NCBI RefSeq assembly: GCF_902459805.1 | Contig: NZ_CABPST010000011.1 | Span: 62,001 to 126,000, forward strand | Source of the DNA: Pandoraea bronchicola | Lineage (GTDB): Bacteria; Pseudomonadota; Gammaproteobacteria; Burkholderiales; Burkholderiaceae | Reading direction: 5' to 3' | Length of the DNA stretch: 64,000 bases | In this document: positions 17,803-27,388 of the stretch, in pieces | Layout of the letters: the number at the start of each line of letters is the position of its first letter | Numbering within the stretch: position 1 is the stretch's first letter | The notes under the pieces: model-generated | What the model was told of the DNA's origin: nothing | Databases searched by the model: none | The model's input: the letters and a program-made list of their open reading frames with translations, nothing else | Made by a program: the position numbers and the translations under genes

Positions 17803-18678
17803 CTAGTGTCTTGGCTGCGCTGCGTCTGGCAGCGACTGCGCAGGCACTTGCAGGATGGTGCGCGTCGGGAAGGGCAGCGAGCAGCCCACGCTCTCGACCG
17901 TCTCCTTCACGCGGCGCTGGAGATCCCAATACAACCCCCAGTAGTTGCCCAGCAGCGACCAGACGCGCACGTTCACGATCACGGCGCTGTCGCTCACCTG
18001 CTTGACCATGATTTCCGGCGCGGGTTTGTCGAGCACCCGGCCGTCGTCGGCGACGTGCGCACGCAGTGCCGCCATGGCTGCATCGAGATCGTCATCGAGC
18101 GCAATGCCCACCGTGATCTCCATGCGACGCGTGGCGTTGCGGCTGTAGTTCGTGATCGGCTGCCCCCATATTTGGTTGTTCGGCACGCAGACGAAAATGC
18201 CGTCGGCATTCGTGAGCGTGGTCGTGAACAAGCCGATCTCTTCCACGGTACCCGCGACCGATGCGCCCGCAGTAATGTAGTCACCATTGCGGAACGGGCG
18301 AAGCACGAGCAGCATCGTGCCCGCCGCGATGTTCTGCAACGTGCCCTGCAACGCCAGACCGATCGCCAGACCGGCGGCGCCAAGCACGGCGATGATGCTG
18401 GCCGTTTGCACACCGAACTGTGCAAGTACGGCAATGATGGTGATGATGCGTACCGACCACAGCACGACCGACTCGATGAGCGGCTTGAGCGTGGCGTCGA
18501 AGTGCGGTGACCGGCTCAGTGTGCGGTGAACGAAGCGGGCCAGTCGTTTCGCGATCCAGAAGCCGATCAGCAGGATCAATACGGCCTGTACGAACGAAAG
18601 ACCGTAACGAACGGCGTTGCCCGCCAGAAAACCCATCACCGCGTCGAAGGACGCGAGAGGGGTTGTGACTTCATTCAT
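17803..18678 (-). CDS. Small-conductance mechanosensitive channel (MscS family)
   Basis: A 291-residue MscS-type channel that opens under membrane tension to release solutes. Three transmembrane helices lie in the first ~130 residues; the pore-lining TM3 is the Gly/Ala-rich segment AAGLAIGLALQGTLQNIAAG, followed by the beta domain (NGDYITAGASVAGTVEEIGLFTTTL) and cytosolic vestibule. The length is like E. coli MscS (286). GGGAG lies 9 bases before the ATG. It diverges from corA across 259 bp. Confidence 0.94.
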   Translation of the reverse strand: MNEVTTPLASFDAVMGFLAGNAVRYGLSFVQAVLILLIGFWIAKRLARFVHRTLSRSPHFDATLKPLIESVVLWSVRIITIIAVLAQFGVQTASIIAVLGAAGLAIGLALQGTLQNIAAGTMLLVLRPFRNGDYITAGASVAGTVEEIGLFTTTLTNADGIFVCVPNNQIWGQPITNYSRNATRRMEITVGIALDDDLDAAMAALRAHVADDGRVLDKPAPEIMVKQVSDSAVIVNVRVWSLLGNYWGLYWDLQRRVKETVESVGCSLPFPTRTILQVPAQSLPDAAQPRH

Positions 18679-18876
18679 TTTGCTTTTCTCCCTGTCGATG
18701 GACGCGTGAGTGCGTCGATATCAAAGTTGACGCAAAGTGCGCAGATTGGTTCGATCCGCGTGCGACCGATGCTTGCCGAGCGCCCCGACTTCATCGAATT
18801 TAGGAGGATGCTTACGGCCGAATCCTCCATTTGCCGACGAAGGGGGCGGTGTGTCACTCAGGCTGAGTCGCCGCCC

Positions 18877-18906
18877 TTGGCGTGTCTGTGGCGTGGCTGC
18901 TACACT
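18877..18906 (+). promoter_or_regulatory. Possible sigma70 promoter of corA
   Basis: TTGGCG at 18877-18882 and TACACT at 18901-18906, 18 bases apart, each match the consensus at four of six positions. Transcription would begin near 18913 and give a short leader of about 25 bases before the corA start. Confidence 0.4.
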
Positions 18907-18937
18907 TGCCGTCGCCGCGTAGCAGGGAGAACCTCGT

Positions 18938-19900
18938 TTGATCAATGCCTTTGTCATCCATCAGGGCCGCCTGCAACAGGTGACTTGTGACCACCCCAGC
19001 GATCTGGCTAGCGTCTCGCCGGTCTGGGTCGATCTGCATAGCGAATCGGAAGAGGAGCGCCGCTGGGTCGAAGAGGCCTATCACGTCAAGTTGCCGTCAC
19101 GCGACGAGGTGACCGATATCGAGGCGTCTGCACGCTATTACGAAGACGATGGCGGCGTGCTGCACATCCGCACGGACTTCCTGCTCGACGACGAGGAGCA
19201 GTCGCGTAACGTGCCGGTCGCGTTCGTGGTGCTCAAGGATCTGCTGATTTCCATCCACGACGAAGATCTGCCGGTGTTCCGGCTGGTGCGCATGCGCGCG
19301 CGCATTCGTCCAGGGTCGGTTCGCGACGCCATGGATGTATTGCTTGATCTTTATTCGACCGATGCGGAGTATTCGGCCGATTCGCTCGAAGGGGTGTATG
19401 CCGCGCTCGAAGCGGTGAGCAAGCGGGTGCTGGGCAAGAATCTCACCGATGCCGACGCCGCCAAGGCGCTGGAAAGCATCGCCGCCGAGGAGGATTTGAA
19501 CGGCCGTATTCGCCGCAACGTGATGGATACGCGTCGCGCGGTGTCGTTCCTCATGCGCGCCCGCATGCTCAAGGACGAGCAGTATCAGGAGGGCAAGCAG
19601 ATCCTGCGCGATATCGAGTCGCTCGATAACCACACGGCGTATCTGTTCGACAAGATCAACTTCCTGATGGATGCCACTATCGGCTTCATCAACATCAACC
19701 AGAACAAGATCATCAAGATCTTCTCGGTGGCGGCGGTCGCTTTCCTCCCGCCCACGTTGATCGCCAGTATTTACGGCATGAACTTCCAGATGATGCCGGA
19801 GTTGCATTGGGAAGTCGGTTATCCGTTCGCCATCGGCCTGATGGTCCTTTCGGCGATTGCGCCGTTCCTGTATTTCCGCCATCGCGGCTGGCTCGACTGA
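18938..19900 (+). CDS. corA: CorA-family magnesium/cobalt transporter
   Basis: A 320-residue CorA channel protein: a large N-terminal cytoplasmic domain, then two C-terminal transmembrane helices with the signature GMN at 280-282 (SIYGMNFQMMPE) between them. Length and termini match the family. The start is TTG at 18938 (reading INAFVIHQGR), supported by AGGGAGA about 6 bases upstream; no ATG fits the conserved N-terminus. The 161 bp to pyrF hold no other feature I can support. Confidence 0.93.
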   Translation: MINAFVIHQGRLQQVTCDHPSDLASVSPVWVDLHSESEEERRWVEEAYHVKLPSRDEVTDIEASARYYEDDGGVLHIRTDFLLDDEEQSRNVPVAFVVLKDLLISIHDEDLPVFRLVRMRARIRPGSVRDAMDVLLDLYSTDAEYSADSLEGVYAALEAVSKRVLGKNLTDADAAKALESIAAEEDLNGRIRRNVMDTRRAVSFLMRARMLKDEQYQEGKQILRDIESLDNHTAYLFDKINFLMDATIGFININQNKIIKIFSVAAVAFLPPTLIASIYGMNFQMMPELHWEVGYPFAIGLMVLSAIAPFLYFRHRGWLD

Positions 19901-20061
19901 GCGCGCGCGGCGGCGCTTGACGCTGGCGCAGCGGCCGCTTTGCGCCGGACAAGGGAAGGCGAGGCCGCGGAGCAGGTAAAATAGCGGCCTTGCTGGATGG
20001 AATCAGTCTCGAATCACCCTCCGTCGGATTACTGCCGCCGGAACCCCGCCGGAACCCCGTC

Positions 20062-20874
20062 ATGACATTCACCGAAGTTCTCAACGCCGCCTGGACGCGC
20101 AACAATTCGCTGCTTTGCGTGGGTCTGGACCCTGAGCCGTCGCGCATTCCCGCGCATCTGCAAGGGCAGCCCGACGCCATTTTCGAGTTCTGCCGCCAGA
20201 TCGTGGATGCCACGGCACCCTACGCCAGTGCGTTCAAGCCACAGATTGCCTACTTCGCCGCGCATCGCGCCGAAGACCAGCTCGAGCGTCTGATTGCGCA
20301 TATCCACGCCGATCATCCGGGCCTGCCGGTGATTCTCGACGCCAAGCGCGGTGACATCGGCAGCACCGCCGAGCAGTACGCGCGCGAAGCCTTCGAGCGC
20401 TATCGTGCCGATGCCGTGACGGTGAACCCGTATATGGGCTTCGACTCGCTTGAGCCGTATCTGGCGCATGCCGACAAGGGCGTTATCGTGCTGTGCCGGA
20501 CATCAAATCCCGGGGGCAGCGATCTGCAATTCCTCGATGTCGACGGCAAGCCGCTGTATCAAACGGTGGCGCGTCTGGCGGCAGGTCCGTGGAATACGAG
20601 CGGTCAGATCGGTCTGGTGGTCGGTGCAACGTTCCCGGCGGAGATCGCGGCCGTTCGCAGCATCGTCGGCGATATGCCGTTGCTGATCCCGGGCGTGGGT
20701 GCTCAGGGCGGCGACGTCGAGGCGACGGTCAAGGCCGGTCGCACCGCCAACGGTACCGGCATGATGATCAATTCTTCGCGCGCCATCATCTATGCGGGGC
20801 GCGACGAGCAATTCGCTGCGGCTGCCGCAGCGGCTGCACAGAAGACGCGCGACAGCATCAACGCCTATCGTTGA
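20062..20874 (+). CDS. pyrF: Orotidine 5'-phosphate decarboxylase, subfamily 2
   Basis: A 270-residue enzyme catalysing the last step of UMP synthesis. The catalytic segment [12 protein letters not shown] has Lys95 and Asp98, and the start [12 protein letters not shown] is typical of subfamily 2, the longer form found in mycobacteria, myxobacteria and Burkholderiaceae rather than the E. coli type. The phosphate-binding end [13 protein letters not shown] is present. The frame is open 24 codons upstream, but the family N-terminus supports ATG 20062. A terminator follows at 20966. Confidence 0.95.
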   Translation: MTFTEVLNAAWTRNNSLLCVGLDPEPSRIPAHLQGQPDAIFEFCRQIVDATAPYASAFKPQIAYFAAHRAEDQLERLIAHIHADHPGLPVILDAKRGDIGSTAEQYAREAFERYRADAVTVNPYMGFDSLEPYLAHADKGVIVLCRTSNPGGSDLQFLDVDGKPLYQTVARLAAGPWNTSGQIGLVVGATFPAEIAAVRSIVGDMPLLIPGVGAQGGDVEATVKAGRTANGTGMMINSSRAIIYAGRDEQFAAAAAAAAQKTRDSINAYR

Positions 20875-20965
20875 GCAGCCTTCGTGCAGAGGTGCGAGTC
20901 ATCGCGCATCGCGCGGCGGCAACCCCATCGGATTCGCCGCCATGTCATGGGCTGACGCCTTCGCC

Positions 20966-21010
20966 AAAAAAACAGCGCCTTGCGTACGAATCGCAGGCGC
21001 TGTTTTTTTT
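20966..21010. terminator. Bidirectional rho-independent terminator between pyrF and pncC
   Basis: A GC stem (CAGCGCCT with AGGCGCTG, extended by GCG/CGC past a one-base bulge) flanked by A7 on one side and T8 on the other, so it reads as a terminator on both strands. It lies between the convergent pyrF and pncC genes. Confidence 0.9.
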
Positions 21011-21113
21011 GGGGTGGCGGGATGGCTGCGATCACGCTGCCTTGCGCGCGCCTTTGCCCTTTAGCCCATCGCGCATATGTGCGACGTTGGACGCGTGGGG
21101 CGAGTGGGACGGA

Positions 21114-21617
21114 TTACGCTTCTGCCTTGTCGAGCAACGCGATGACGCCACGCAGCGCGTGTTGTGCGGCCTGACTGCGCACTTGGGTGCGATCGCCCTT
21201 GAAGTGCTTCGTCTCGACAATCGTCGTGACGCGGTTGCTCCACCCGAAGCACACCATGCCCACGGGTTTGTCGGGGGTGCCGCCGCCCGGGCCGGCCACG
21301 CCGGTGATCGACAGCGAAACTTGCGCGCGGCTGTTGAGCAGTGCGCCTTCGGCCATGGCACGTGCCACGGGTTCGCTCACGGCGCCGTGCTTGCCGATCA
21401 GTTCGGCCGGAACGCCGATCATCTCGGATTTGGCTTGATTCGAATAGGTGACGAAGCCGCGCTCGAACCAGTTGCTGCTGCCGGAAATGTCGGTGATCGC
21501 TGCGGCGACGAGGCCGCCGGTGCAGGACTCGGCCGTCGTGAGCATCAGTCGTTCGTCACGCAGACGGTTGCCGACTTTCACCGACAGTTGGGCCAGAAGA
21601 TTTTGTTCGGAGACCAC
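21114..21617 (-). CDS. pncC: Nicotinamide-nucleotide amidohydrolase (CinA C-terminal family)
   Basis: A 167-residue stand-alone CinA C-terminal domain that hydrolyses NMN to nicotinate mononucleotide in the pyridine-nucleotide cycle. The nucleophile Ser31 sits in TTAESCTGGL and the partner Tyr58/Lys63 region reads GFVTYSNQAKSEMIGV; SITGVAGPGGGTPDKPVG is the family glycine loop. Start is GTG at 21617 with GAAGG 9 bases upstream. It is the last gene after thiL and pgpA on the minus strand, 120 bp beyond pgpA. Confidence 0.93.
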   Translation of the reverse strand: MVSEQNLLAQLSVKVGNRLRDERLMLTTAESCTGGLVAAAITDISGSSNWFERGFVTYSNQAKSEMIGVPAELIGKHGAVSEPVARAMAEGALLNSRAQVSLSITGVAGPGGGTPDKPVGMVCFGWSNRVTTIVETKHFKGDRTQVRSQAAQHALRGVIALLDKAEA

Positions 21618-21737
21618 GGGACGACGCCTTCAAAAAGTCAAAGCAACGAATACGTAACGGGCGCATGCACAGCACTTGCGTGGCGCCCTTGCATGGCGTG
21701 CTGTCCCGGTGCGATGACGTACCGGTAAGCGACTCGC

Positions 21738-22259
21738 TCAGATCGAGCGCCACAGCGCAATCACGAGCAGCGTACAGAACGCGGCGACGAGATCGTCCAG
21801 CATGATACCGAGGCCGCCCTTCACCGTACGATCGAAGTAGCTGATGGGCGGCGGTTTGACGGCATCGAAGAAGCGGAACAGGACGAACGCCACGAGTTGG
21901 CCGCCGAAGCTCGCCGGGGTAATGAACAGCAGCACGATCCAGAACGCGACGATCTCGTCCCATACGACCGCGCTGGGGTCCTGCGTGCCGAGCTTGTGCG
22001 CGGTATAGCTGCAGATCCAGACGCCGCCAATGAGGGATGCGGCAATCAACACGCCCCAGCCGGTAACTGTCAGATACAGATTGAGCACCAGATACGACGC
22101 CCATCCGAAAAGCGTTCCCACGGTGCCTGGCGCGAATGACGACAGGCCCGTGCCGAAACCGAGCGAGAACAGGTGTGCGGGATGCGACAGCAGGAAGCGC
22201 GAAGTCGGCCGGCGCGGGCCACTGCCCGGATTGACGGCGGCCGTTTGATCAGTGCTCAT
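21738..22259 (-). CDS. pgpA: Phosphatidylglycerophosphatase A
   Basis: A 173-residue inner-membrane phosphatase forming phosphatidylglycerol. Conserved PgpA elements are the SFAPGTVGTLFGW loop, VVWDEIVAFW and FDAVKPPPISYFDRTVKGGLGIMLDDLVA, with four hydrophobic helices. The first 28 residues are a polar extension. Its ATG overlaps the thiL stop codon by 4 bases (ATGA), so the two are translationally coupled, the standard thiL-pgpA arrangement in proteobacteria. Confidence 0.95.
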   Translation of the reverse strand: MSTDQTAAVNPGSGPRRPTSRFLLSHPAHLFSLGFGTGLSSFAPGTVGTLFGWASYLVLNLYLTVTGWGVLIAASLIGGVWICSYTAHKLGTQDPSAVVWDEIVAFWIVLLFITPASFGGQLVAFVLFRFFDAVKPPPISYFDRTVKGGLGIMLDDLVAAFCTLLVIALWRSI

Positions 22260-23257
22260 TGGAAATGGTCGAAACTTTTGAAATCGGCAGCGACGGCCGC
22301 GCCGGTCTTGTCATGAAGATGCAGCATCGTTTGGCGCGCGTCGGGAAGCGCTATTGTACCGATACGCGTGAGGCGTATGCCGAGTTCGTCGCCAATCGCC
22401 GCAATTCGATGCCGTTGCGTACTGTCGGCGCAGAAGCACAGTTGATAGTCGTCGCCGCCTGCGAGCGTACAAAGCCGTTGAATCGCGGGCGTTTGCGACG
22501 AAAGCAGGGCGGAACGGGGCAGGTCGTCGACGTTTACCTGCGCGCTCACGTTCGAGCGCTCCAAAATATGGCCGAGGTCGCCGAGCAACCCGTCGGAGAT
22601 GTCCAGCGCGGCCCGGGCAACGCCCCGCAGCGCCAGCCCGAGGGGTATCTGAGGTTCCGGCCAGTCCATCGCGCGGCGCGCGAGCGCGAGATCGTCGTCT
22701 TGCAGCGGCCACTCGCCCCGTAATGCGCCGAGTGCCAGCCGGGCGTCGCCGAGGGTGCCGGAGATCCAGATGTCGTCGCCGGGTTGCGCGGCGTCACGCC
22801 GCAGCGCCTGGGCGGCTGGCACACTGCCGAAGACGGTCACACAGAGATTGCGCGGACCGCGCGTAGTGTCGCCGCCGACGAGCGGGCACGCATAATGATC
22901 GGCTAGCGCCGAGAGGCCTTCGGCGAACGGTGCAAGCCAGGCGGGATCGCTGTCGGGCAGGGCGAGCGCCAAAGTGAATCCCATCGGCCGTGCACCCATC
23001 GCGGCCAAATCCGACAGGTTGACGGCGAGTGTCTTGTGACCGAGCGCGCGCGGATCGGCGCCTGCGAAAAAATGCCGGCCCTCTACGAGCATGTCGGTCG
23101 AAATCGCAAGTTGCTCGCCTGCCTGCGGACTCAGCAGGGCGCAATCGTCCCCGATGCCGAGCGTCACATGCTCACCCTGACGCGTTGCACGGGCGAAGAA
23201 GCGATCGATCAGCGAGAACTCGGACAGCGGCAAAGTTGACGGGGATGTCGTGGTCAT
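22256..23257 (-). CDS. thiL: Thiamine-monophosphate kinase
   Basis: A 333-residue enzyme making thiamine diphosphate from thiamine monophosphate. The N-terminus has LSEFSLIDRFF and the metal/ATP motifs GIGDDCALL, STDMLVEGRHF, HKTLAVNLSDLAAMGARP and GGDTTRG; ALDISDGLLGDLGHIL is the C-terminal AIR-synthase-like block. Frame is open 71 codons further upstream but without family similarity, and ATG 23257 fits the conserved start. It ends in a 4-base overlap with pgpA. No thiamine riboswitch is visible upstream. Confidence 0.95.
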   Translation of the reverse strand: MTTTSPSTLPLSEFSLIDRFFARATRQGEHVTLGIGDDCALLSPQAGEQLAISTDMLVEGRHFFAGADPRALGHKTLAVNLSDLAAMGARPMGFTLALALPDSDPAWLAPFAEGLSALADHYACPLVGGDTTRGPRNLCVTVFGSVPAAQALRRDAAQPGDDIWISGTLGDARLALGALRGEWPLQDDDLALARRAMDWPEPQIPLGLALRGVARAALDISDGLLGDLGHILERSNVSAQVNVDDLPRSALLSSQTPAIQRLCTLAGGDDYQLCFCADSTQRHRIAAIGDELGIRLTRIGTIALPDARQTMLHLHDKTGAAVAADFKSFDHFQ

Positions 23258-23678
23258 GGGCACCGGCACGGTTGCCAGCCTTGGGCGGGGGCATTGCAGC
23301 GCAGTCAGGGGCGGCGCAACGCAAGACGCCATGCGGCAGGCGATGAATAAACGGCTGCGGTAATGCGCAGCGCAAGGTTCCATTCTAAGAGGCTGTCTTC
23401 GCTTTCCCAAGCAGACAAACGAGGAGACGGCGGATTTCAGCCTCGCTCTCATAGTCCTTTCGGACAACACCTGAGGCGAATTTCATCCGTGGTCCGAAAG
23501 CGCGAGCAATGGTGCAATGCAGCGTTGAATTCGCGCGGATTTCTGGTCACTATCGTCGAGGAAGTGTCGTAGTGCGGGTGCAGCCCTTATCCGTTTTTTG
23601 CATAAATGACGTGAATAAATGGGGCTACAATTCGCAGTGAAAATTTGACTCATCCTGTTTGCCCAAGAGCCTTTCCTC
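23258..23678. other. 421-bp divergent intergenic region, thiL/maeB
   Basis: No gene is supported here. The region must hold the divergent promoters of thiL and maeB. The 80 bases before maeB are AT-rich, with a TACAAT at about 23628 that could be a -10 element, but no -35 stands at the right distance. I see no hairpin with a T-run and no riboswitch-like conserved block. Confidence 0.5.
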
Positions 23679-25982
23679 ATGCCCACGCCGATCGATCCGA
23701 AACTGCGCGAAGCTGCGCTCGAGTATCACGAATTCCCCACTCCCGGCAAAATCGCTATCGCGCCGACCAAGCAGTTACTCAACCAGCGCGATCTCGCGCT
23801 GGCGTACTCGCCGGGCGTTGCGGCCGCGTGTGAGGAAATCGTTATCGATCCGCTCAATGCATCGCGTTACACGGCGCGCGGCAATCTGGTCGGTGTGATT
23901 TCGAACGGCACCGCAGTGCTCGGTCTGGGCGACATCGGTCCGCTGGCATCGAAGCCGGTGATGGAAGGCAAGGGCGTGCTGTTCAAGAAGTTCGCCAATA
24001 TCGACGTGTTCGATATCGAAATCGATGAGAAGGACCCCGAAAAACTCGTCGACATCATCGCGGCACTGGAACCGACGTTCGGCGCAATCAATCTTGAAGA
24101 TATCAAGGCGCCCGAGTGCTTCATCGTGGAGCGCAAGTTGCGCGAGCGCATGAAGATCCCGGTCTTTCACGACGATCAGCATGGCACGGCCATCGTGGTT
24201 GCCGCCGCCCTTATCAACGGCCTGAAAGTCGTCGGCAAGGACCTGAAATCGGTGAAGGTGGTGACCTCCGGCGCGGGCGCTGCCGCACTCGCATGCCTGG
24301 ACCTGCTCGTCGACATGGGCCTGCCTATCGAGAACGTCTGGGTGACGGATCTGGCGGGTGTGGTGTACGAGGGCCGTACCGAATTGATGGATCCGGAGAA
24401 GATCCGTTTCTCGCAAAAGACGGACGCACGCGGCCTCGCCGAGGTGATTGGCGGTGCAGACGTGTTTCTTGGCCTGTCGGCCGCTGGCGTGCTCAAGCCG
24501 GAAATGGTCAAGACCATGGCCGATAAGCCGCTGATCTTCGCGCTGGCCAATCCGAATCCGGAAATCACGCCGGAACTCGCGAAGGAAGTGCGTCCGGATT
24601 GCGTGATGGCGACCGGCCGCACCGACTATCCGAATCAGGTCAATAACGTCCTGTGCTTCCCGTTCATCTTCCGGGGGGCCATCGATGTCGGCGCGACCAC
24701 GATCACGCGTTCGATGGAAATCGCCGCCGTGAACGCGCTTGCCGAGCTGGCGCGTCAGGAGCAGAGCGATATCGTGGCGTCGGCCTACGGTATCAAGAAT
24801 CTGTCGTTCGGTCCCGAGTACCTGATTCCGAAGCCGTTCGATCCGCGTCTTCTGGTCAAGGTCGCCACGGCGGTGGCCGAAGCGGCGATGGCCGCCGGTG
24901 TCGCGACGCGACCGCTCGCGGATGTGGATGCCTACTCGCAGTCGCTCCAGCAGTTCGTGTATCACAGCGGCGGTCTGATGAAGCCGCTGTTCTCCGTGGC
25001 GCGCAGCGTGCCTGCCGACAAGAAGCGCATTGCGTTCGCCGAGGGTGAGGAAGAGCGCGTGCTGCGAGCCGTGCAGGTGCTCGTGGATGAGCGCGTTGCG
25101 ACGCCGATTCTGGTGGGGCGCCCGGCGGTGATCGAACACCGCATCGAGCAATATGGCCTGCGTCTGACGCCGGGGGTCGACTTCACCGTCGTCAACCCCG
25201 AGCACGACGAACGCTATCGCGATTACTGGGAAACGTATCACCAGTTGACCAACCGCAAGGGTGTCACGGCGTCGTATGCACGTGTCGAGATGCGCCGCCG
25301 CACGACGCTGATCGCCGCCATGCTGGTTCGCAAGGGCGAGGCCGACGGCATGATCTGCGGCACGGTTTCCACACCGGGCCGTCACCTGCACTTCATCGAT
25401 CGCGTGATCGGCAAGCGTGCGGGCGGGCATGTCTATGCCGCGATGAATGCGCTGATTCTGCCGAATCGCCAGATATTCCTGGTCGACACCCACATCAATC
25501 AGGATCCGAGCGCCGAAGAGCTGGCCGAGATCACGCTGATGGCGGCAGATGAGATTCGCCGTTTCGGCATCCAGCCGAAGGTCGCGTTGCTCTCCCACTC
25601 CAACTTCGGCACGAGTGATGCGAATTGTGCCCGCAAGATGCGCGAAACGCTGGCGATTCTGCAAGAACGTGCGCCGGAACTGGAGGTTGATGGGGAAATG
25701 CACGGCGATTGCGCGCTCGACCCGGAGCTTCGCGCGCGTATCATGCCGGAATCGACGCTTACCGGTGCCGCCAACCTGCTCGTCATGCCGAACATCGACG
25801 CCGCAAACATTGCCTACAACCTGCTCAAGACGGCAGCGGGCAACAATGTGGCAATCGGCCCGATTCTGTTGGGAGCGGCCAAGCCGGTGCATATCCTGAC
25901 CGAATCGGCCACGGTGCGGCGCATTATCAACATGGCCGCGCTGGTGGTGGCCGATGCGGCAGCGCAGCAAGAGACGCGCTGA
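23679..25982 (+). CDS. maeB: NADP-dependent malic enzyme with phosphotransacetylase-like domain
   Basis: A 767-residue fusion that oxidatively decarboxylates malate to pyruvate and makes NADPH. The malic-enzyme half (about 1-420) has the catalytic tyrosine region [14 protein letters not shown], the metal/substrate segment [11 protein letters not shown], and NAD(P)-binding [16 protein letters not shown]. The second half (about 430-767) is a phosphotransacetylase-like domain ([17 protein letters not shown]), which in MaeB is thought to be regulatory, sensing acetyl-CoA, rather than catalytic. Length matches E. coli MaeB (759). It is monocistronic, with a terminator downstream. Confidence 0.96.
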   Translation: MPTPIDPKLREAALEYHEFPTPGKIAIAPTKQLLNQRDLALAYSPGVAAACEEIVIDPLNASRYTARGNLVGVISNGTAVLGLGDIGPLASKPVMEGKGVLFKKFANIDVFDIEIDEKDPEKLVDIIAALEPTFGAINLEDIKAPECFIVERKLRERMKIPVFHDDQHGTAIVVAAALINGLKVVGKDLKSVKVVTSGAGAAALACLDLLVDMGLPIENVWVTDLAGVVYEGRTELMDPEKIRFSQKTDARGLAEVIGGADVFLGLSAAGVLKPEMVKTMADKPLIFALANPNPEITPELAKEVRPDCVMATGRTDYPNQVNNVLCFPFIFRGAIDVGATTITRSMEIAAVNALAELARQEQSDIVASAYGIKNLSFGPEYLIPKPFDPRLLVKVATAVAEAAMAAGVATRPLADVDAYSQSLQQFVYHSGGLMKPLFSVARSVPADKKRIAFAEGEEERVLRAVQVLVDERVATPILVGRPAVIEHRIEQYGLRLTPGVDFTVVNPEHDERYRDYWETYHQLTNRKGVTASYARVEMRRRTTLIAAMLVRKGEADGMICGTVSTPGRHLHFIDRVIGKRAGGHVYAAMNALILPNRQIFLVDTHINQDPSAEELAEITLMAADEIRRFGIQPKVALLSHSNFGTSDANCARKMRETLAILQERAPELEVDGEMHGDCALDPELRARIMPESTLTGAANLLVMPNIDAANIAYNLLKTAAGNNVAIGPILLGAAKPVHILTESATVRRIINMAALVVADAAAQQETR

Positions 25983-26029
25983 CCTGACCGGGGCGCAAGG
26001 CGGTTCACCGCCGTTTGCCCCACGATAAC

Positions 26030-26066
26030 GACAAAACGCCGCACCCGTTCGGGGCGGCGTTTTGTC
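26030..26066. terminator. Rho-independent terminator after maeB
   Basis: A perfect 13-bp stem (GACAAAACGCCGC and its complement) with an 11-base loop, whose right arm carries a T-run and is followed by ATTTTA. It lies about 50 bases after the maeB stop codon. Confidence 0.85.
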
Positions 26067-26271
26067 ATTTTAGCGACGCATTTCGCGCATCGTATATGTT
26101 CATGTGGGTGCTTACTGTCGTGAAAACCCCTGTGTTTTCGTGAATTTGTTGACTAGTTTGGTTGCAAAATGTAAGCCGACATTGATTCTCGTGAGCAATA
26201 GCGATAACCTTACGGCTTCACCCACCAGAACGAGTCCGCAACGCAAAACGGCGTCGGACGACAGGCAAGCT

Positions 26272-26673
26272 ATGACAATGGCACGTTGGCTTCATCGGGG
26301 CATCGTGGCGCTGACGGCGGCTGGTAGTGTTTTTCTGGCGGGCAATACCGTGGCGCGCGAAACCGCGCCATACGTCACGGATCAAACGGCGGCGGTATCC
26401 GTTGCCGAGTTGCCTCGCGAAGCGCAGCGCACGCTGACGCTGATTGCTCAGGGCGGGCCGTTCCCTTACGCCAAGGATGGCATTGTGTTCGGGAACTACG
26501 AAAAGCTCCTGCCCAAAAAGCCGCGCGGCTATTACCATGAATACACGGTGTCGACTCCCGGTGCCCGCAATAGAGGTGCCAGGCGCATCATCTGTGGCGG
26601 TGACCAACGCGCAGTGGATCCGTGTTACTACACCCAAGACCACTACAACAGCTTTAGACGCATAAGGGAATGA
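26272..26673 (+). CDS. Secreted guanyl-specific ribonuclease (barnase/RNase Sa family)
   Basis: A 133-residue small ribonuclease with an N-terminal signal peptide (about 1-28, hydrophobic core GIVALTAAGSVFLAG). The mature part carries the microbial RNase N1/T1 fold motifs GGPFPYAKDG and YYHEYTVSTPG. The likely catalytic residues are Glu90, Arg105 (GARRI) and His124 (DHYNSF). Cys108 and Cys118 could form a disulfide outside the cytoplasm. The start at ATG 26272 or 26278 gives the signal peptide; frame upstream to 26104 is open but AT-richer and unlikely to be coding. A barstar gene begins 7 bases after its stop, which fits a toxin guarded by its inhibitor. Confidence 0.85.
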   Translation: MTMARWLHRGIVALTAAGSVFLAGNTVARETAPYVTDQTAAVSVAELPREAQRTLTLIAQGGPFPYAKDGIVFGNYEKLLPKKPRGYYHEYTVSTPGARNRGARRIICGGDQRAVDPCYYTQDHYNSFRRIRE

Positions 26674-26680
26674 CAGCAGT

Positions 26681-27229
26681 ATGAGTGAGCCGGTTTTCGC
26701 ACAGGAACGCGGGAAAGATCTTATGGCAGATCCATTCGGTGCGGGCGAGGGCAACTTGTTCAAGCAGGTGCTGGGCCTGCATGCTGTCGCGCGGGCTGGC
26801 CGCCGCCATACCTTATCGGAAGAGGGAGATATGAGTCTTTTCAAGACCGTCAGGCCGAATATTGTGCAGTCGATCCGCGCATTCCGCGTGCCGGAACTGG
26901 CCGCAGAGGCCGAGCGACTCGGGCAGCACTTCCTGTACGCGAATTGTTCGCAGGCGCAGAGCAAGGCCGAGGTGCTGGAGACGATTGCCACGTCGTTCCT
27001 GTTCCCCAAGCATTTCGGGAAGAATTACGATGCGTTGCACGATTGCCTCACCGATCTGGTCGCTCATGCGGGACCTCAACCCGGTTTCGTGGTGGTGCTG
27101 GAGGGATTGCCGGTGGTGACGAAATTCGATAAGGACGGCCGGGAAACGCTGCTTGACGTCTTCCGCGATGCCGCTGAGTTCTGGTCGGAGCGCCGCATCA
27201 GTTTCCGCGTTTTTTACTCGTTTGCCTGA
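26681..27229 (+). CDS. Barstar-family ribonuclease inhibitor
   Basis: A 182-residue protein whose C-terminal ~90 residues are a barstar domain (FLFPKHFGKNYDALHDCLTDL), the fold that binds and blocks barnase-type ribonucleases in the cytoplasm. It starts 7 bases after the RNase stop, with AAGGGA overlapping the RNase 3' end. An internal ATG at 26831 (MSLFKTVRPN), preceded by AGAGG, is an alternative giving 132 residues. The first 50 residues look less conserved-like but retain coding-type composition near the junction (LFKQVLGLHAVARAG). The inhibitor assignment is firm, the start is not. Confidence 0.85.
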   Translation: MSEPVFAQERGKDLMADPFGAGEGNLFKQVLGLHAVARAGRRHTLSEEGDMSLFKTVRPNIVQSIRAFRVPELAAEAERLGQHFLYANCSQAQSKAEVLETIATSFLFPKHFGKNYDALHDCLTDLVAHAGPQPGFVVVLEGLPVVTKFDKDGRETLLDVFRDAAEFWSERRISFRVFYSFA

Positions 27230-27327
27230 TGATCAATCAACTCATCGGCAGTGAATTTTCGTGAAAACACCGCCTGATGTCGTCAAATGCGCGCCCTGAT
27301 GTGACTTGATGCCGGATCAGGCGCCAG

Positions 27328-27356
27328 AAAAAAGGTCCGCTTTGCGGACCTTTTTT
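27328..27356. terminator. Bidirectional terminator between barstar and the YidB-like gene
   Basis: A perfect 13-bp stem (AAAAAAGGTCCGC and its complement) with a 3-base loop. The A6 and T6 ends make it an intrinsic terminator in both directions, serving the convergent barstar gene and the YidB-like gene. Confidence 0.92.
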
Positions 27357-27388
27357 CGTTTCTGGCTGGGTACCGCCTGCCAGTGACG

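Noticed and set aside
23590-23650. Sigma70 promoter of maeB using the TACAAT near 23628.
   Set aside because: No hexamer resembling TTGACA lies 16-18 bases upstream; the nearest TTGCAT is about 22 bases away.
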